The notes under the pieces are model-generated. The model ran no database searches. It saw nothing but the letters and a program-made list of their open reading frames with translations, and was not told the origin of the DNA. 64,000 nucleotides of DNA from assembly GCF_017302985.1 (NCBI RefSeq), contig NZ_JAFIMU010000008.1, forward strand, positions 186,001-250,000, written 5' to 3'. The position numbers and the translations under genes were made by a program. Origin of the DNA: Corallococcus macrosporus (GTDB lineage: Bacteria > Myxococcota > Myxococcia > Myxococcales > Myxococcaceae). Positions 7,895-15,005 of the stretch are shown here, one piece after another. Position 1 is the first letter of the stretch; the number at the start of each line of letters is the position of its first letter.

Positions 7895-8739
7895 CAGGTC
7901 AGCGACGCCACGAAGAAGTGGGTGGGCAGGTGCACCGCGAGCGTCGTGTAGACCTCGCCGTAGGCCGCCAGCCCCTCGCGCGGGAAGATGCCCGGCGGCG
8001 GCTCCGCGAACCGGATGACCGAGCGCTCGCTGTCATACAGCGTCGCCGCGGCGGTGAAGTCCCCCACGATGATGGTGCCCGGGTTCACCATGCGCGTGCG
8101 GCACAGGCGGATGCCCATGGCGGCCAGGTCCGACAGCAGCGACTGCTGGCCCACGAGGTGCTCGTAGAAGTCCAGCGAGTTGATGACGATGCCGTCCGCG
8201 GAGCCGCCCATCTGCTCCACCTGCGCGCAGGCGTTGAGCAGCGAGCGCACCGCGGTCTTCTGCGCCGGCAGCCGCACGATGCCCGGCGTGTGCAAGAGGC
8301 CCCGCACGCCGTCCCCACCCTTGCCGATGCACAGCGCCTGGTTCTCCGCCGTGTTCAGCCGCACCAGCAGGCGGAAGTCGATGAACTGCGCCAGCGACTT
8401 CGGATCCTCCAGCAGGTTGCGCGGCACCTGGATCCACGCGCGCGTGGGCTTGAGCGCCTGCGTGTCCTGGTGGAACTCGAAGCCGGCTTCCGGGCGCAGC
8501 TCCACGTCCTGCACCGGCCCGCTGGGCTTCGTCTGGGGGTGCGTCTCGTACCAGAACGGCACCGGGTCGCGCTCGGCCTTGGCCGTCTTGAACATGCCGC
8601 GCACCGCGATGCGCGGACGGCGCTTGAAGCCGGGGAACGCGTCCACGATGGAGTGGTCGTAGTCCACGTGCGCCTTCGTGCCCTGCTTCTGGACCGCGGC
8701 CGCGAACACCTCACCAGGGGACTTCGTGGTCAAGCTCAT
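7894..8739 (-). CDS. Encapsulin-like HK97-fold shell protein (probable Family 3 natural-product encapsulin)
   Basis: The 281-residue protein follows the order of HK97-type capsid and encapsulin proteins. It has an N-terminal arm (about 1-75), an E-loop-like strand pair with VELRPEAGFEFHQDTQ (about 79-94), then VPRNLLEDPKSLAQFIDFRL (105-124). The P-domain helix runs into ENQALCIGKGGDGVRGLL (132-149), followed by the A-domain helix and NSLDFYEHLVG (187-197). The C-terminal part has NPGTIIVGDFTAAATLY (219-235) and an acidic/aromatic ending. No terminase, portal, protease or tail genes are near, so it is not a phage structural gene in a prophage. It lies between lysY and a sulfotransferase inside a biosynthetic operon, the setting reported for Family 3 encapsulins. 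It should self-assemble into an icosahedral shell; cargo unknown. Family assignment is from motif order, without a structural search. Confidence 0.75.
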   Translation of the reverse strand: MSLTTKSPGEVFAAAVQKQGTKAHVDYDHSIVDAFPGFKRRPRIAVRGMFKTAKAERDPVPFWYETHPQTKPSGPVQDVELRPEAGFEFHQDTQALKPTRAWIQVPRNLLEDPKSLAQFIDFRLLVRLNTAENQALCIGKGGDGVRGLLHTPGIVRLPAQKTAVRSLLNACAQVEQMGGSADGIVINSLDFYEHLVGQQSLLSDLAAMGIRLCRTRMVNPGTIIVGDFTAAATLYDSERSVIRFAEPPPGIFPREGLAAYGEVYTTLAVHLPTHFFVASLT

Positions 8740-8770
8740 GGGATGCGGCTCCTCTAAAAAGAACAGCGGT

Positions 8771-9814
8771 CTAGAGCGGATGCAGGCCCCGGAAGCCCAG
8801 GCCTTCGGTCTCCGGACGGCCCAGCATCAGGTTCAGCGCATGCACCGCCGTACCGGCGGCGCCCTTCACCAGGTTGTCGATGGCGGCGTTCACCACGATG
8901 CGGCCCCGCTCCGCGTCCACGTCCACCGCCAGGTCGCAGTGGTTCGTGCCCAGCAGCGGCCCCGGCTCCGGGAACGGCGACAGGGACGCGCTGGGGCGCA
9001 AGAGCCGCACGAAGGGCTTTTCGCGGTAGCGCGTGGCGATGGCGCGCACCACCTCCGCCTCATCCACCGGCCGCGCCGCGAAGGCGTGCACCGTCGCCAG
9101 GATGCCGCGCACGCCCGGCACCGCCGTGGCGCTGAAGTGGATGGTGGGCTTCTGGCCGGTGACGTGCTCCGCCACGCCCTCCAGCTCGCCCGTGTGCCGG
9201 TGGCCCACCGGCTTGTAGCAGCGCAGCGCGTTCGCGCGCTCCGGGTGGTGCGAGGAGCGGTCCGGCGTCGAGCCGCCCCCGGACGAGCCCGTCTTCGCGT
9301 CCACCACCAGCACGTCCGGGCGCGCGAGCCCCGCGTGCAACAGCGGCAGCAGCGCCAGCAGCCCCGCGTGCGCCATGCAGCCGGGAATGGCCACGTGGCG
9401 CGCATTCGGCAGCGCGTCACCCATCCACTCCGGCAATCCGTAGACGAACGCGGGCACGTCCTCCGGGCGCGGGTGCTTGCCGTACCAGCGCGCGTGCCCC
9501 GCGGGGTCCAGGCGGAAGTCCGCGCTCAGGTCCACCACCCGCTCCGCCAGCCGGCACACCCTCGGCCAGCGATGGAGCAATTCGCCTTGAGGCAGGCAGC
9601 TCACCAGCACGTCGCAGGACTCCAGCGCGTCGTGCGGCGTGTAGCGCAGCGTCCCCGCCCCGCGCAGGTGCGGGTGCGGGAAGTCCAGGCGCTTGCCGGC
9701 GAACTGGCCGGAGGTGGCCTGCACCACCTCCACGGCCGGGTGCGCGAGCAGCAGGCGCAGCACCTCGCCGCCGGTGTAGCCCGCGGCTCCCAGCACCGCC
9801 ACGCGCGCGCTCAT
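8771..9814 (-). CDS. lysY: LysY-type [LysW]-acyl-phosphate reductase (ArgC family)
   Basis: This 347-residue NADPH-dependent semialdehyde dehydrogenase has the N-terminal Rossmann loop GAAGYTGGEVLRLL. The nucleophile cysteine lies in AIPGCMAHAGLLAL (about residues 143-156; ArgC usually has PGCY/NPT). SSGGGSTPDRSSHH and GHRHTGELE follow. It reduces the carrier-bound acyl phosphate made by LysZ to the semialdehyde, which is the C2 acceptor if the transketolase acts here. Its start overlaps the lysX stop (ATGA), while the encapsulin-like gene follows after about 30 bp. Choosing LysY over ArgC rests on the linked lysW, lysX, lysZ and lysK. Confidence 0.86.
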   Translation of the reverse strand: MSARVAVLGAAGYTGGEVLRLLLAHPAVEVVQATSGQFAGKRLDFPHPHLRGAGTLRYTPHDALESCDVLVSCLPQGELLHRWPRVCRLAERVVDLSADFRLDPAGHARWYGKHPRPEDVPAFVYGLPEWMGDALPNARHVAIPGCMAHAGLLALLPLLHAGLARPDVLVVDAKTGSSGGGSTPDRSSHHPERANALRCYKPVGHRHTGELEGVAEHVTGQKPTIHFSATAVPGVRGILATVHAFAARPVDEAEVVRAIATRYREKPFVRLLRPSASLSPFPEPGPLLGTNHCDLAVDVDAERGRIVVNAAIDNLVKGAAGTAVHALNLMLGRPETEGLGFRGLHPL

Positions 9815-10662
9815 CGCCCGGCTCCGGCTCCGGAGGCGACGTACTCCGCGATGAGGTCCGGCAGCGGGACGCCCGTCTCGTCGATGCTGCGCGCGAACTC
9901 CACGCAGTGGTTGATCTCGTTGACGTAGATGTCGCCGCCGCGCGTCTCCAGCAGGTCCACCGCCACCATGTCCCCGCCCACCGCGTCCGCCGCGGCCTCC
10001 GCCAGCTTCGCGTGCACCCCCGACACCTCGTAGCGCTCCGGCACGGCGCCGCGCGCGGTGTTGGTGATCCAGTGCTCGGAGCGGCGGCGCAGGCCGCCCA
10101 CCGCACGGCCGATGACGTAGACGCGCAGGTCGTAGCCCGGCTTGTCCACGTACTCCTGCACCAGCGCCACGTGGTCCTGCGCGCCGCCGCTGCCAAAGCG
10201 CGTGGACAGCACGCCCTCCGCCGCGGAGCGCGAGTCCAGCCGGGCCACCATCCGGCCCCAGCTCCCCAGCACGGGCTTGGTCACCACCGGGTAGCCCCTG
10301 GCCTCAATCGCATCCAGGCACGCGTCCTCGTCGAAGGCCACGAACGCCCACGGCATGGGCACGCCCTTCGCGGCGAGCGCCGCGCTGGTGAGCGCCTTGT
10401 CCCCGCACAGGGAGATGGTGCGCGCGCTGTTGAGCACGCGCAGCCCCTTCATCTCCAGGAACGTGGCCAGGTAGCGCGCACGCGTGAAGGACATGCTGCG
10501 CATCAACACGGTGTCGGCCTCGTTGACGCGCTGCCGGTCCATCGACAGCACCATCCCGGAGTCCTGCACCAGGTTGACGGCGCAGTCGCGCCTGCGCAGC
10601 GCCTCGAGGAGGAGCTTCTCCTCGGTGCGAATGCGCGTATAGACGAGGTCGACCTTGCGCAT
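9811..10662 (-). CDS. lysX: LysX-type ATP-grasp ligase (LysW-amino acid ligase)
   Basis: This 283-residue ATP-grasp enzyme has VVTKPVLGSWGRM (about 126-138), which holds the ATP lysine and glycine-rich loop, then a YDLRVYVIG strand and the metal-binding VNEINHCVEFARS near residue 250. LysX, ArgX and RimK enzymes of this size join an amino acid's alpha-amino group to the C-terminal Glu of the LysW carrier. The Asn-x-x-Glu-Phe end matches the LysX/ArgX family, but the substrate-determining motif is not the Thermus aminoadipate form I remember. The loaded amino acid (glutamate or aminoadipate) is therefore open. It sits directly after lysW (9 bp gap) and overlaps lysY. Confidence 0.86.
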   Translation of the reverse strand: MRKVDLVYTRIRTEEKLLLEALRRRDCAVNLVQDSGMVLSMDRQRVNEADTVLMRSMSFTRARYLATFLEMKGLRVLNSARTISLCGDKALTSAALAAKGVPMPWAFVAFDEDACLDAIEARGYPVVTKPVLGSWGRMVARLDSRSAAEGVLSTRFGSGGAQDHVALVQEYVDKPGYDLRVYVIGRAVGGLRRRSEHWITNTARGAVPERYEVSGVHAKLAEAAADAVGGDMVAVDLLETRGGDIYVNEINHCVEFARSIDETGVPLPDLIAEYVASGAGAGR

Positions 10663-10671
10663 GGCGCGGGT

Positions 10672-10875
10672 CTACTCCCCCCAGTCTTCCTCGACCTCGG
10701 GTGCTTCCTCGAGCCGCAGCGGGTTCACGCCCACCACCTCCAGCTCTGCGGAACAGCCGTCACAGGAGAGCACCTCGCCCACCATCCGGTTGCCCGCGGG
10801 CACCGGCTGCGCGCACAGGGGACACTGGTCGGCCGGCACGGACTGCGTCATCGGGTTCGGGTTCTGGACCTGCAT
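10672..10875 (-). CDS. lysW: LysW-type amino-group carrier protein (AmCP)
   Basis: This 67-residue acidic zinc-ribbon protein has cysteine pairs CPLC (18-21) and CDGC (38-41). It ends in the diagnostic EEDWGE, whose terminal Glu67 gamma-carboxylate carries the substrate amino group. LysW proteins both protect the alpha-amine and present the substrate electrostatically to LysX, LysZ, LysY and LysK, all present in this operon. The ATG at 10875 has GAGGAGGG upstream and starts one base after the stop of the transketolase C-half. The N-terminal 15 residues (Gln/Asn/Pro-rich) extend beyond the Thermus form. The intact GE tail argues for a functional carrier. Confidence 0.92.
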   Translation of the reverse strand: MQVQNPNPMTQSVPADQCPLCAQPVPAGNRMVGEVLSCDGCSAELEVVGVNPLRLEEAPEVEEDWGE

Positions 10876-10876
10876 G

Positions 10877-11914
10877 TCAGTCCCTCCTCGGTTCGGATCC
10901 CACGGCAAACACCGGGGTTCTTGGGAGCACTCCCAGGATGCGCTCGGCCACCTGCCCGCCCTCCAGCCCGTGGCCCTTGAGCAAGGCTTCGTGCGAACCG
11001 GCGCGCGGGTCGTAGCGGTCCTGGATGCCCACGCGCAGCACGCGCCGCCCCAGGTCCAGCGAGCACACCGTCTCACACACCGCGCTGCCCAGGCCGCCGA
11101 GCACGTTGTGCTCCTCCACGGTCACGAGCAGCCGCGTGCGCGACGACGTCTCGCGCACCGCCTCCTCGTCCAGCGGCTTGAGCGTGTGCACGTTGAGCAC
11201 GCGCGCGGAGACGCCCTGCGCCTCCAACAGCTTCGCGGCGTCCAGCGCCACGGCCACGCCCACCTCGCCGTGCGCGAGGAGCCCCACGTCGTCGCCCTCG
11301 CGCAGGAGCGCGGCGCGGCCCAGTTCGAAGGGCGGGCGTTGAATGTCCAGGCGGGTGACGCGGTTGCGGCCCAGCCGCAGGTACACCGGCCCCTCGTGCG
11401 CGAGCATCGCCTGCGTGGCCTGCACCGTCTCCAGGCCGTCCGCGGGCGACACCACCGTGAGGTTGGGCATCGCGCGCAGCACGGCCAGGTCTTCGATGGC
11501 GTGGTGCGTGGGGCCGAAGAACGCGCCCGCCACGCCGCCGTAATCACAGACGAGCTTCACGTTGGCGCGCGCGTAGGCCAGGTTGAGCCGCACCTGCTCG
11601 CACGCGCGCATCACGCCGAACGCCGCGAAGCTGTGCGCGATGACGGTGTGCCCGCCGTGCGCCAGGCCACACGCCATGTCCAGCATGGTGGCCTCGCAGA
11701 TGCCCAGGTTGAAGTAGCGCTGCGGGTGGCGCTTCTCGAACGGGTCCCCGCCGCCGCCCAGGTCCGCCTCCAGGAAGACGACGCGCGTGTCATCTTGAGC
11801 GAAGCGCGCCGCCGCGTGCCGGAACACCAGCCGGCTGGACAGCTCCGGGTGCGCGGCGAGCCACGCCTCCGGCGCCTGGGCCAGGTCCACCGCCGGGGCC
11901 AGCGACGCGCTCAT
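10877..11914 (-). CDS. Transketolase C-terminal half (pyrimidine-binding subunit)
   Basis: This 345-residue protein covers the Pyr and C-terminal domains of transketolase: VVFLEADLGGGGD, FNLGICEATMLDMACGLAHGG (19 residues apart from the next motif), the FAAFGVMRACEQVR helix, YGGVAGAFFGPTHHAIEDLAVLRAMPN in the middle, and a C-terminal VEEHNVLGGLGSAV. It pairs with the N-half encoded directly upstream; their stop and start codons overlap (ATGA). Split transketolases are frequent in specialised metabolism and in AmCP clusters, where they add a two-carbon ketol unit to the carrier-bound semialdehyde. An ordinary pentose-phosphate role is less likely given the operon. Confidence 0.88.
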   Translation of the reverse strand: MSASLAPAVDLAQAPEAWLAAHPELSSRLVFRHAAARFAQDDTRVVFLEADLGGGGDPFEKRHPQRYFNLGICEATMLDMACGLAHGGHTVIAHSFAAFGVMRACEQVRLNLAYARANVKLVCDYGGVAGAFFGPTHHAIEDLAVLRAMPNLTVVSPADGLETVQATQAMLAHEGPVYLRLGRNRVTRLDIQRPPFELGRAALLREGDDVGLLAHGEVGVAVALDAAKLLEAQGVSARVLNVHTLKPLDEEAVRETSSRTRLLVTVEEHNVLGGLGSAVCETVCSLDLGRRVLRVGIQDRYDPRAGSHEALLKGHGLEGGQVAERILGVLPRTPVFAVGSEPRRD

Positions 11915-12858
11915 TGGCCGTCCTCCCCCAGCGACGCGAGCGCCCGGCGCAGGTGCTCCGCGGAGAACACGGCGTAGTGCGGCCCCTTGCCCTTGAGCAT
12001 GGGCACGCCCGCGCCCTTCTGCGTCCGGGCGACGACCGCGCGCGGACGGCCCCCCACGACCGGCGCCTCCAGCGCGGCGCACAGGGCGGGCAGGTCGTGC
12101 CCGTCCACCTCCAGCGACTGGAAGCCGAACGCGTCCAGCCGCTGCACCAGCGCCTCCTGCGACAGGATGGACTCGGTGGGCCCGTCGTTCTGCCCGCCGT
12201 TGCGGTCGATGATCAGCGTCAGGCCCGTGAGCTTGCGGTGCGACGCCACCTGGAGCGCTTCCCAGTTGGAGCCCTCGCCCATCTCGCCGTCGCCGCAGAT
12301 GACGAAGGTGCGGTTGGGTTCACCGCGCAGCGCGTGCGCCAGCGTCAGCCCCACGCCCAGCCCCAGCCCGTGGCCCAGGCTGCCGGTGGCGAACTCCACG
12401 CCCGGCACCGCCGCGTTCACGTGCCCGGTGAAGATGCTGCCGTCCGCGTTGTAGTCGCGCACCAGCGTCTCCACGTCCACGAAGCCGAACTCCGCGAGCG
12501 CCGCGTAGAGCCCCGCCGCCGCGTGTCCCTTGGACAGGATGAGGTGGTCGCGCTCCGGCATCTTCGGCGCGCGCGGATCCACGCGCATCACCCGGCCCAG
12601 CAGCGCCACCAATATCTCCACCATCGACAGCGAGCCGCCCAGGTGACAGCCCGACGGCGTCGCCGCCAGCCGCACGATGGTCTGACGGATGCGCTTCGCT
12701 CGCCGGGGCAGCAGCGCCAGCCCCGCGTCCGACGCGGCGCCCGAGGGGCCGTCTCCAGTGCGAGCAGGCATCGCCGGGCCGCTGGAGGCCGTGGGTTCAT
12801 CTGGCGTCCGCGCGTCGCGCGACAGCCCGGGAGTCGTTGGATTCGCCGAGAAAGTCAT
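11911..12858 (-). CDS. Transketolase N-terminal half (TPP-binding subunit) with flexible extension
   Basis: About 315 residues. The thiamine-diphosphate domain begins near residue 52 (RRAKRIRQTIVRLAA), with CHLGGSLSMVEI, ILSKGHAAAGLYA, GSLGHGLGLGVG and the TPP motif GDGEMGEGSNWEA...DRNGGQNDG. The first ~50 residues are Pro/Ala/Ser/Gly/Thr-rich and look disordered, which is unusual for a split transketolase. The ATG at 12858 was chosen for position only; the frame continues to 12909 and no strong ribosome site is seen. It is the first gene of the minus-strand operon, read divergently from the adenylating enzyme. Together with the C-half it should transfer a C2 ketol from a ketose phosphate to an aldehyde. 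Confidence 0.86.
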   Translation of the reverse strand: MTFSANPTTPGLSRDARTPDEPTASSGPAMPARTGDGPSGAASDAGLALLPRRAKRIRQTIVRLAATPSGCHLGGSLSMVEILVALLGRVMRVDPRAPKMPERDHLILSKGHAAAGLYAALAEFGFVDVETLVRDYNADGSIFTGHVNAAVPGVEFATGSLGHGLGLGVGLTLAHALRGEPNRTFVICGDGEMGEGSNWEALQVASHRKLTGLTLIIDRNGGQNDGPTESILSQEALVQRLDAFGFQSLEVDGHDLPALCAALEAPVVGGRPRAVVARTQKGAGVPMLKGKGPHYAVFSAEHLRRALASLGEDGQ

Positions 12859-13057
12859 GCCCGTAGCGTCGCTGTCACAGCCCCGGAATCCGGCTGTTGT
12901 GAGACACACTAGGAAATCGCATTATGCGCCGTCAACGCGGATTTTCTTAAGATGTAGATGTACGAGAAAAAACCGTCTTGCCCGGTAATCTCGCGGTGTT
13001 ACACGCGCGGCACGCTCTGCATTCCCAGGCCTCGCGTCAATGGGAGGAGACCTTCAG
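12859..13057. promoter_or_regulatory. Divergent intergenic region between AmCP operon and NRPS genes
   Basis: These 200 bp separate the two divergent transcription units and are much richer in A/T (about 12890-13010) than the rest of the window, including AGATGTAGATGTACGAG and a GCGCATAATGCG-like word on the minus strand. Both promoters of the cluster should lie here. I cannot assign -35/-10 pairs with confidence. The plus-strand end carries the ribosome site GGGAGGAG (13042-13049) for the ATG at 13058. Confidence 0.5.
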
Positions 13058-14725
13058 ATGGGGCAGCGTTTCCATAACGCAGCGGCGTTGGAGAAGGGTT
13101 CGGAGTACCGCCGGAAGGGTTGGTGGCGTGACACCACGGTGGTTGACGATCTGCGTCGCTGCGTCCAATCGCATCCGGACAAGACCGCGATCATTGCCGC
13201 ACGGTACTTTTCCAAGGACATCACGCGTCTGACCTACGCGGAGCTGGCGCGGTACATGGACCGCTTCGCGCTGGGCCTGCGCGATTTGGGCGTGGGGCGC
13301 GAGGACATCGTCGCGGTGCAGCTGCCCAATGGGTGGCACTTCACGGCGCTGGCGCTGGCGTGCGCGCGGATCGGGGCGGTCATCGCGCCCATCCCGCCCG
13401 ACTACCGGCGGCGCGAGGTGGAGTTCATCCTGGGGCGCACGGAGGCGTCCGTTTACGTGGGGCCCACGTCATGGACGGGGCACTCACACCGGGACATGGC
13501 CCGCGACATCGCGGCGGCGCTTCCGTCGCTGCGCCACCGGGTGCTGCTCGGCAGCAACGACGGGCTCCAGGCAGGCGAGCGGGACTTCGAGCGCCACTTC
13601 ATCGAGCGGGAGTGGGAGAAGGAGGCGTCGCTGGAGGGCGTGGCCCCGGCGGCCGCGGACGACGTCTGCAACATCCTCTACACGTCCGGCACCACGGGCG
13701 AGCCGAAGGGCGTGGTGCACTCGCACAACACGAACTACGGCATCACGCGCGCGCTCTGCGACACGCTGGGCATCGACGGCACGGACGTGGTGGCGCTGCC
13801 CTCGCTGCTGACGGCGTCCACGGGGTTCACGTACTCGTACCTGATGCCCATGCTGCTGGGCGCCACGGCCATCTACATGGACGTGGGCGACCCGGAGCTG
13901 ACGCTCAAGCTCTTCGAGGAGCATGGCGTCACGTTCACGTACGGCATTCCCACGTACCTGATGAACCTCATCGCGTTGCAGAAGAAGCGCCAGCGAAACA
14001 CCTCCTCGCTGAGGCAGCTGGCCACGGGCTCCATCCCGGTGCCGCCGCACCTCATCGCGGCGGTGCGCGAGGTGTTCGGCGTGCGGCTGCACACGCTGTG
14101 GGGCATGACGGAGAACGGCGCGGTCACCATCACGCGCCATGAGGACCCGCCGGACTGGCCCAGCCAGAGTGACGGGCGGGCGGTGGCGTGGATGGAGACG
14201 AAGATCGTCCCCGCGCTCGCGGAGGACGGCACGCCGTATCCGGACGGGACGGGGCGGCTGCTGGTGCGCGGCGCCAGCCAGTGCCTCACCTACTTCAAGC
14301 GCGACGACGTGTACGCCGCGGCGGTGGACGCGGAGGGCTGGTTCGACACGGGCGACCTGGCGCGCGACGACGGACGCGGCGGCATCCGCATCGTGGGGCG
14401 GCTCAAGGACGTCATCTTCCGGTACGGCTACAAGATCCCCGTGGTGGAGGTGGAGTCCGCGCTGTACTCGCACCCGAAGGTGAAGGAGGTCGCCGTCGTC
14501 GCGCACTCGGACGACAAGATTGGCGGCGAGCGGGTGTGCGCCGTCGTGGTGGTGCGCGAGGGCGAGGCCCCGCCGACGCTCACCGAGCTGCGCGACCACC
14601 TCAAGCAGCAGGGCATGTCCAACCAGTACTGGCCGGACCGCCTGGACATCATCGACGAGATGCCCAAGACGGCCACCGGCAAGGTGCGCAAGTACCTCTT
14701 GCGTGAACGCCTGAAGCCCGCGTGA
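13058..14725 (+). CDS. Free-standing adenylating enzyme (acyl-CoA synthetase / NRPS A-domain family)
   Basis: This 555-residue ANL-superfamily enzyme activates a carboxylic acid as the adenylate and should pass it to a carrier protein or CoA. Core motifs are intact: YTSGTTGEPKG near residue 220, LWGMTENG near 348, FDTGDLARDDG near 430, GRLKDVIFRYGYKI near 447, and the C-terminal lysine in TATGKVRKYLL. The starts at 13040 and 13058 are in frame; GGAGGAG precedes 13058. A carrier-protein gene follows after 19 bp, so this pair is a plausible loading module for NRPS 1. Similarity is closer to fatty/alicyclic acyl ligases than to amino-acid A domains, which suggests an acyl starter. It could also load in trans the NRPS modules whose own A domains are broken. 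Confidence 0.85.
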   Translation: MGQRFHNAAALEKGSEYRRKGWWRDTTVVDDLRRCVQSHPDKTAIIAARYFSKDITRLTYAELARYMDRFALGLRDLGVGREDIVAVQLPNGWHFTALALACARIGAVIAPIPPDYRRREVEFILGRTEASVYVGPTSWTGHSHRDMARDIAAALPSLRHRVLLGSNDGLQAGERDFERHFIEREWEKEASLEGVAPAAADDVCNILYTSGTTGEPKGVVHSHNTNYGITRALCDTLGIDGTDVVALPSLLTASTGFTYSYLMPMLLGATAIYMDVGDPELTLKLFEEHGVTFTYGIPTYLMNLIALQKKRQRNTSSLRQLATGSIPVPPHLIAAVREVFGVRLHTLWGMTENGAVTITRHEDPPDWPSQSDGRAVAWMETKIVPALAEDGTPYPDGTGRLLVRGASQCLTYFKRDDVYAAAVDAEGWFDTGDLARDDGRGGIRIVGRLKDVIFRYGYKIPVVEVESALYSHPKVKEVAVVAHSDDKIGGERVCAVVVVREGEAPPTLTELRDHLKQQGMSNQYWPDRLDIIDEMPKTATGKVRKYLLRERLKPA

Positions 14726-14744
14726 GCGGACGGGAGGAACGGCC

Positions 14745-15005
14745 ATGAATCCGAGCACCGAAGAAGCCGCCACCAGCGGCACGGAAGCGACGCTCGCCGC
14801 GTGGTGGAAGGAGCTGCTGGGCGTGGAGGTCGTGCGCCCGGAGGACCACTTCCTGGAGATTGGCGGCAACTCCCTCATGGCCACGGTCCTGTCCAACCGC
14901 ATCGAGAGCGAGCTGGGCGTGGAGGTGTCCATGGTGGAGCTGTTCGACACGCTCCGCGCCGTGGCCACGCTGTGCGACGAGCTGCGCCAGGAGCAGACCG
15001 CTTGA
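14745..15005 (+). CDS. Free-standing acyl/peptidyl carrier protein
   Basis: This is an 86-residue carrier protein. The phosphopantetheine serine lies in HFLEIGGNSLMATVLSNRI, typical of ACP/PCP domains. It is co-oriented with the adenylating enzyme (19 bp upstream) and with NRPS 1 (start 55 bp downstream). It probably accepts the starter unit and hands it to the first condensation domain of NRPS 1. The 3' part of this gene and the sequence after it are duplicated at 27903 onward, in front of NRPS 2, where the carrier gene is broken. The intact homologue at 37816 differs throughout, so the two carriers may serve different partners. Confidence 0.88.
   Translation: MNPSTEEAATSGTEATLAAWWKELLGVEVVRPEDHFLEIGGNSLMATVLSNRIESELGVEVSMVELFDTLRAVATLCDELRQEQTA

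Noticed and set aside
7894-8739. Prophage remnant explanation for the capsid-like protein
   Set aside because: No terminase, portal, scaffold protease, tail or integrase gene lies nearby, and its reading frame is coupled to the biosynthetic genes on its downstream side.
3520-10875. Primary lysine biosynthesis by the aminoadipate route
   Set aside because: Homocitrate synthase, homoaconitase, LysJ and other required genes are absent, and the neighbours are transketolase, sulfotransferase, shell and NRPS genes. It cannot be fully excluded if those genes lie elsewhere.
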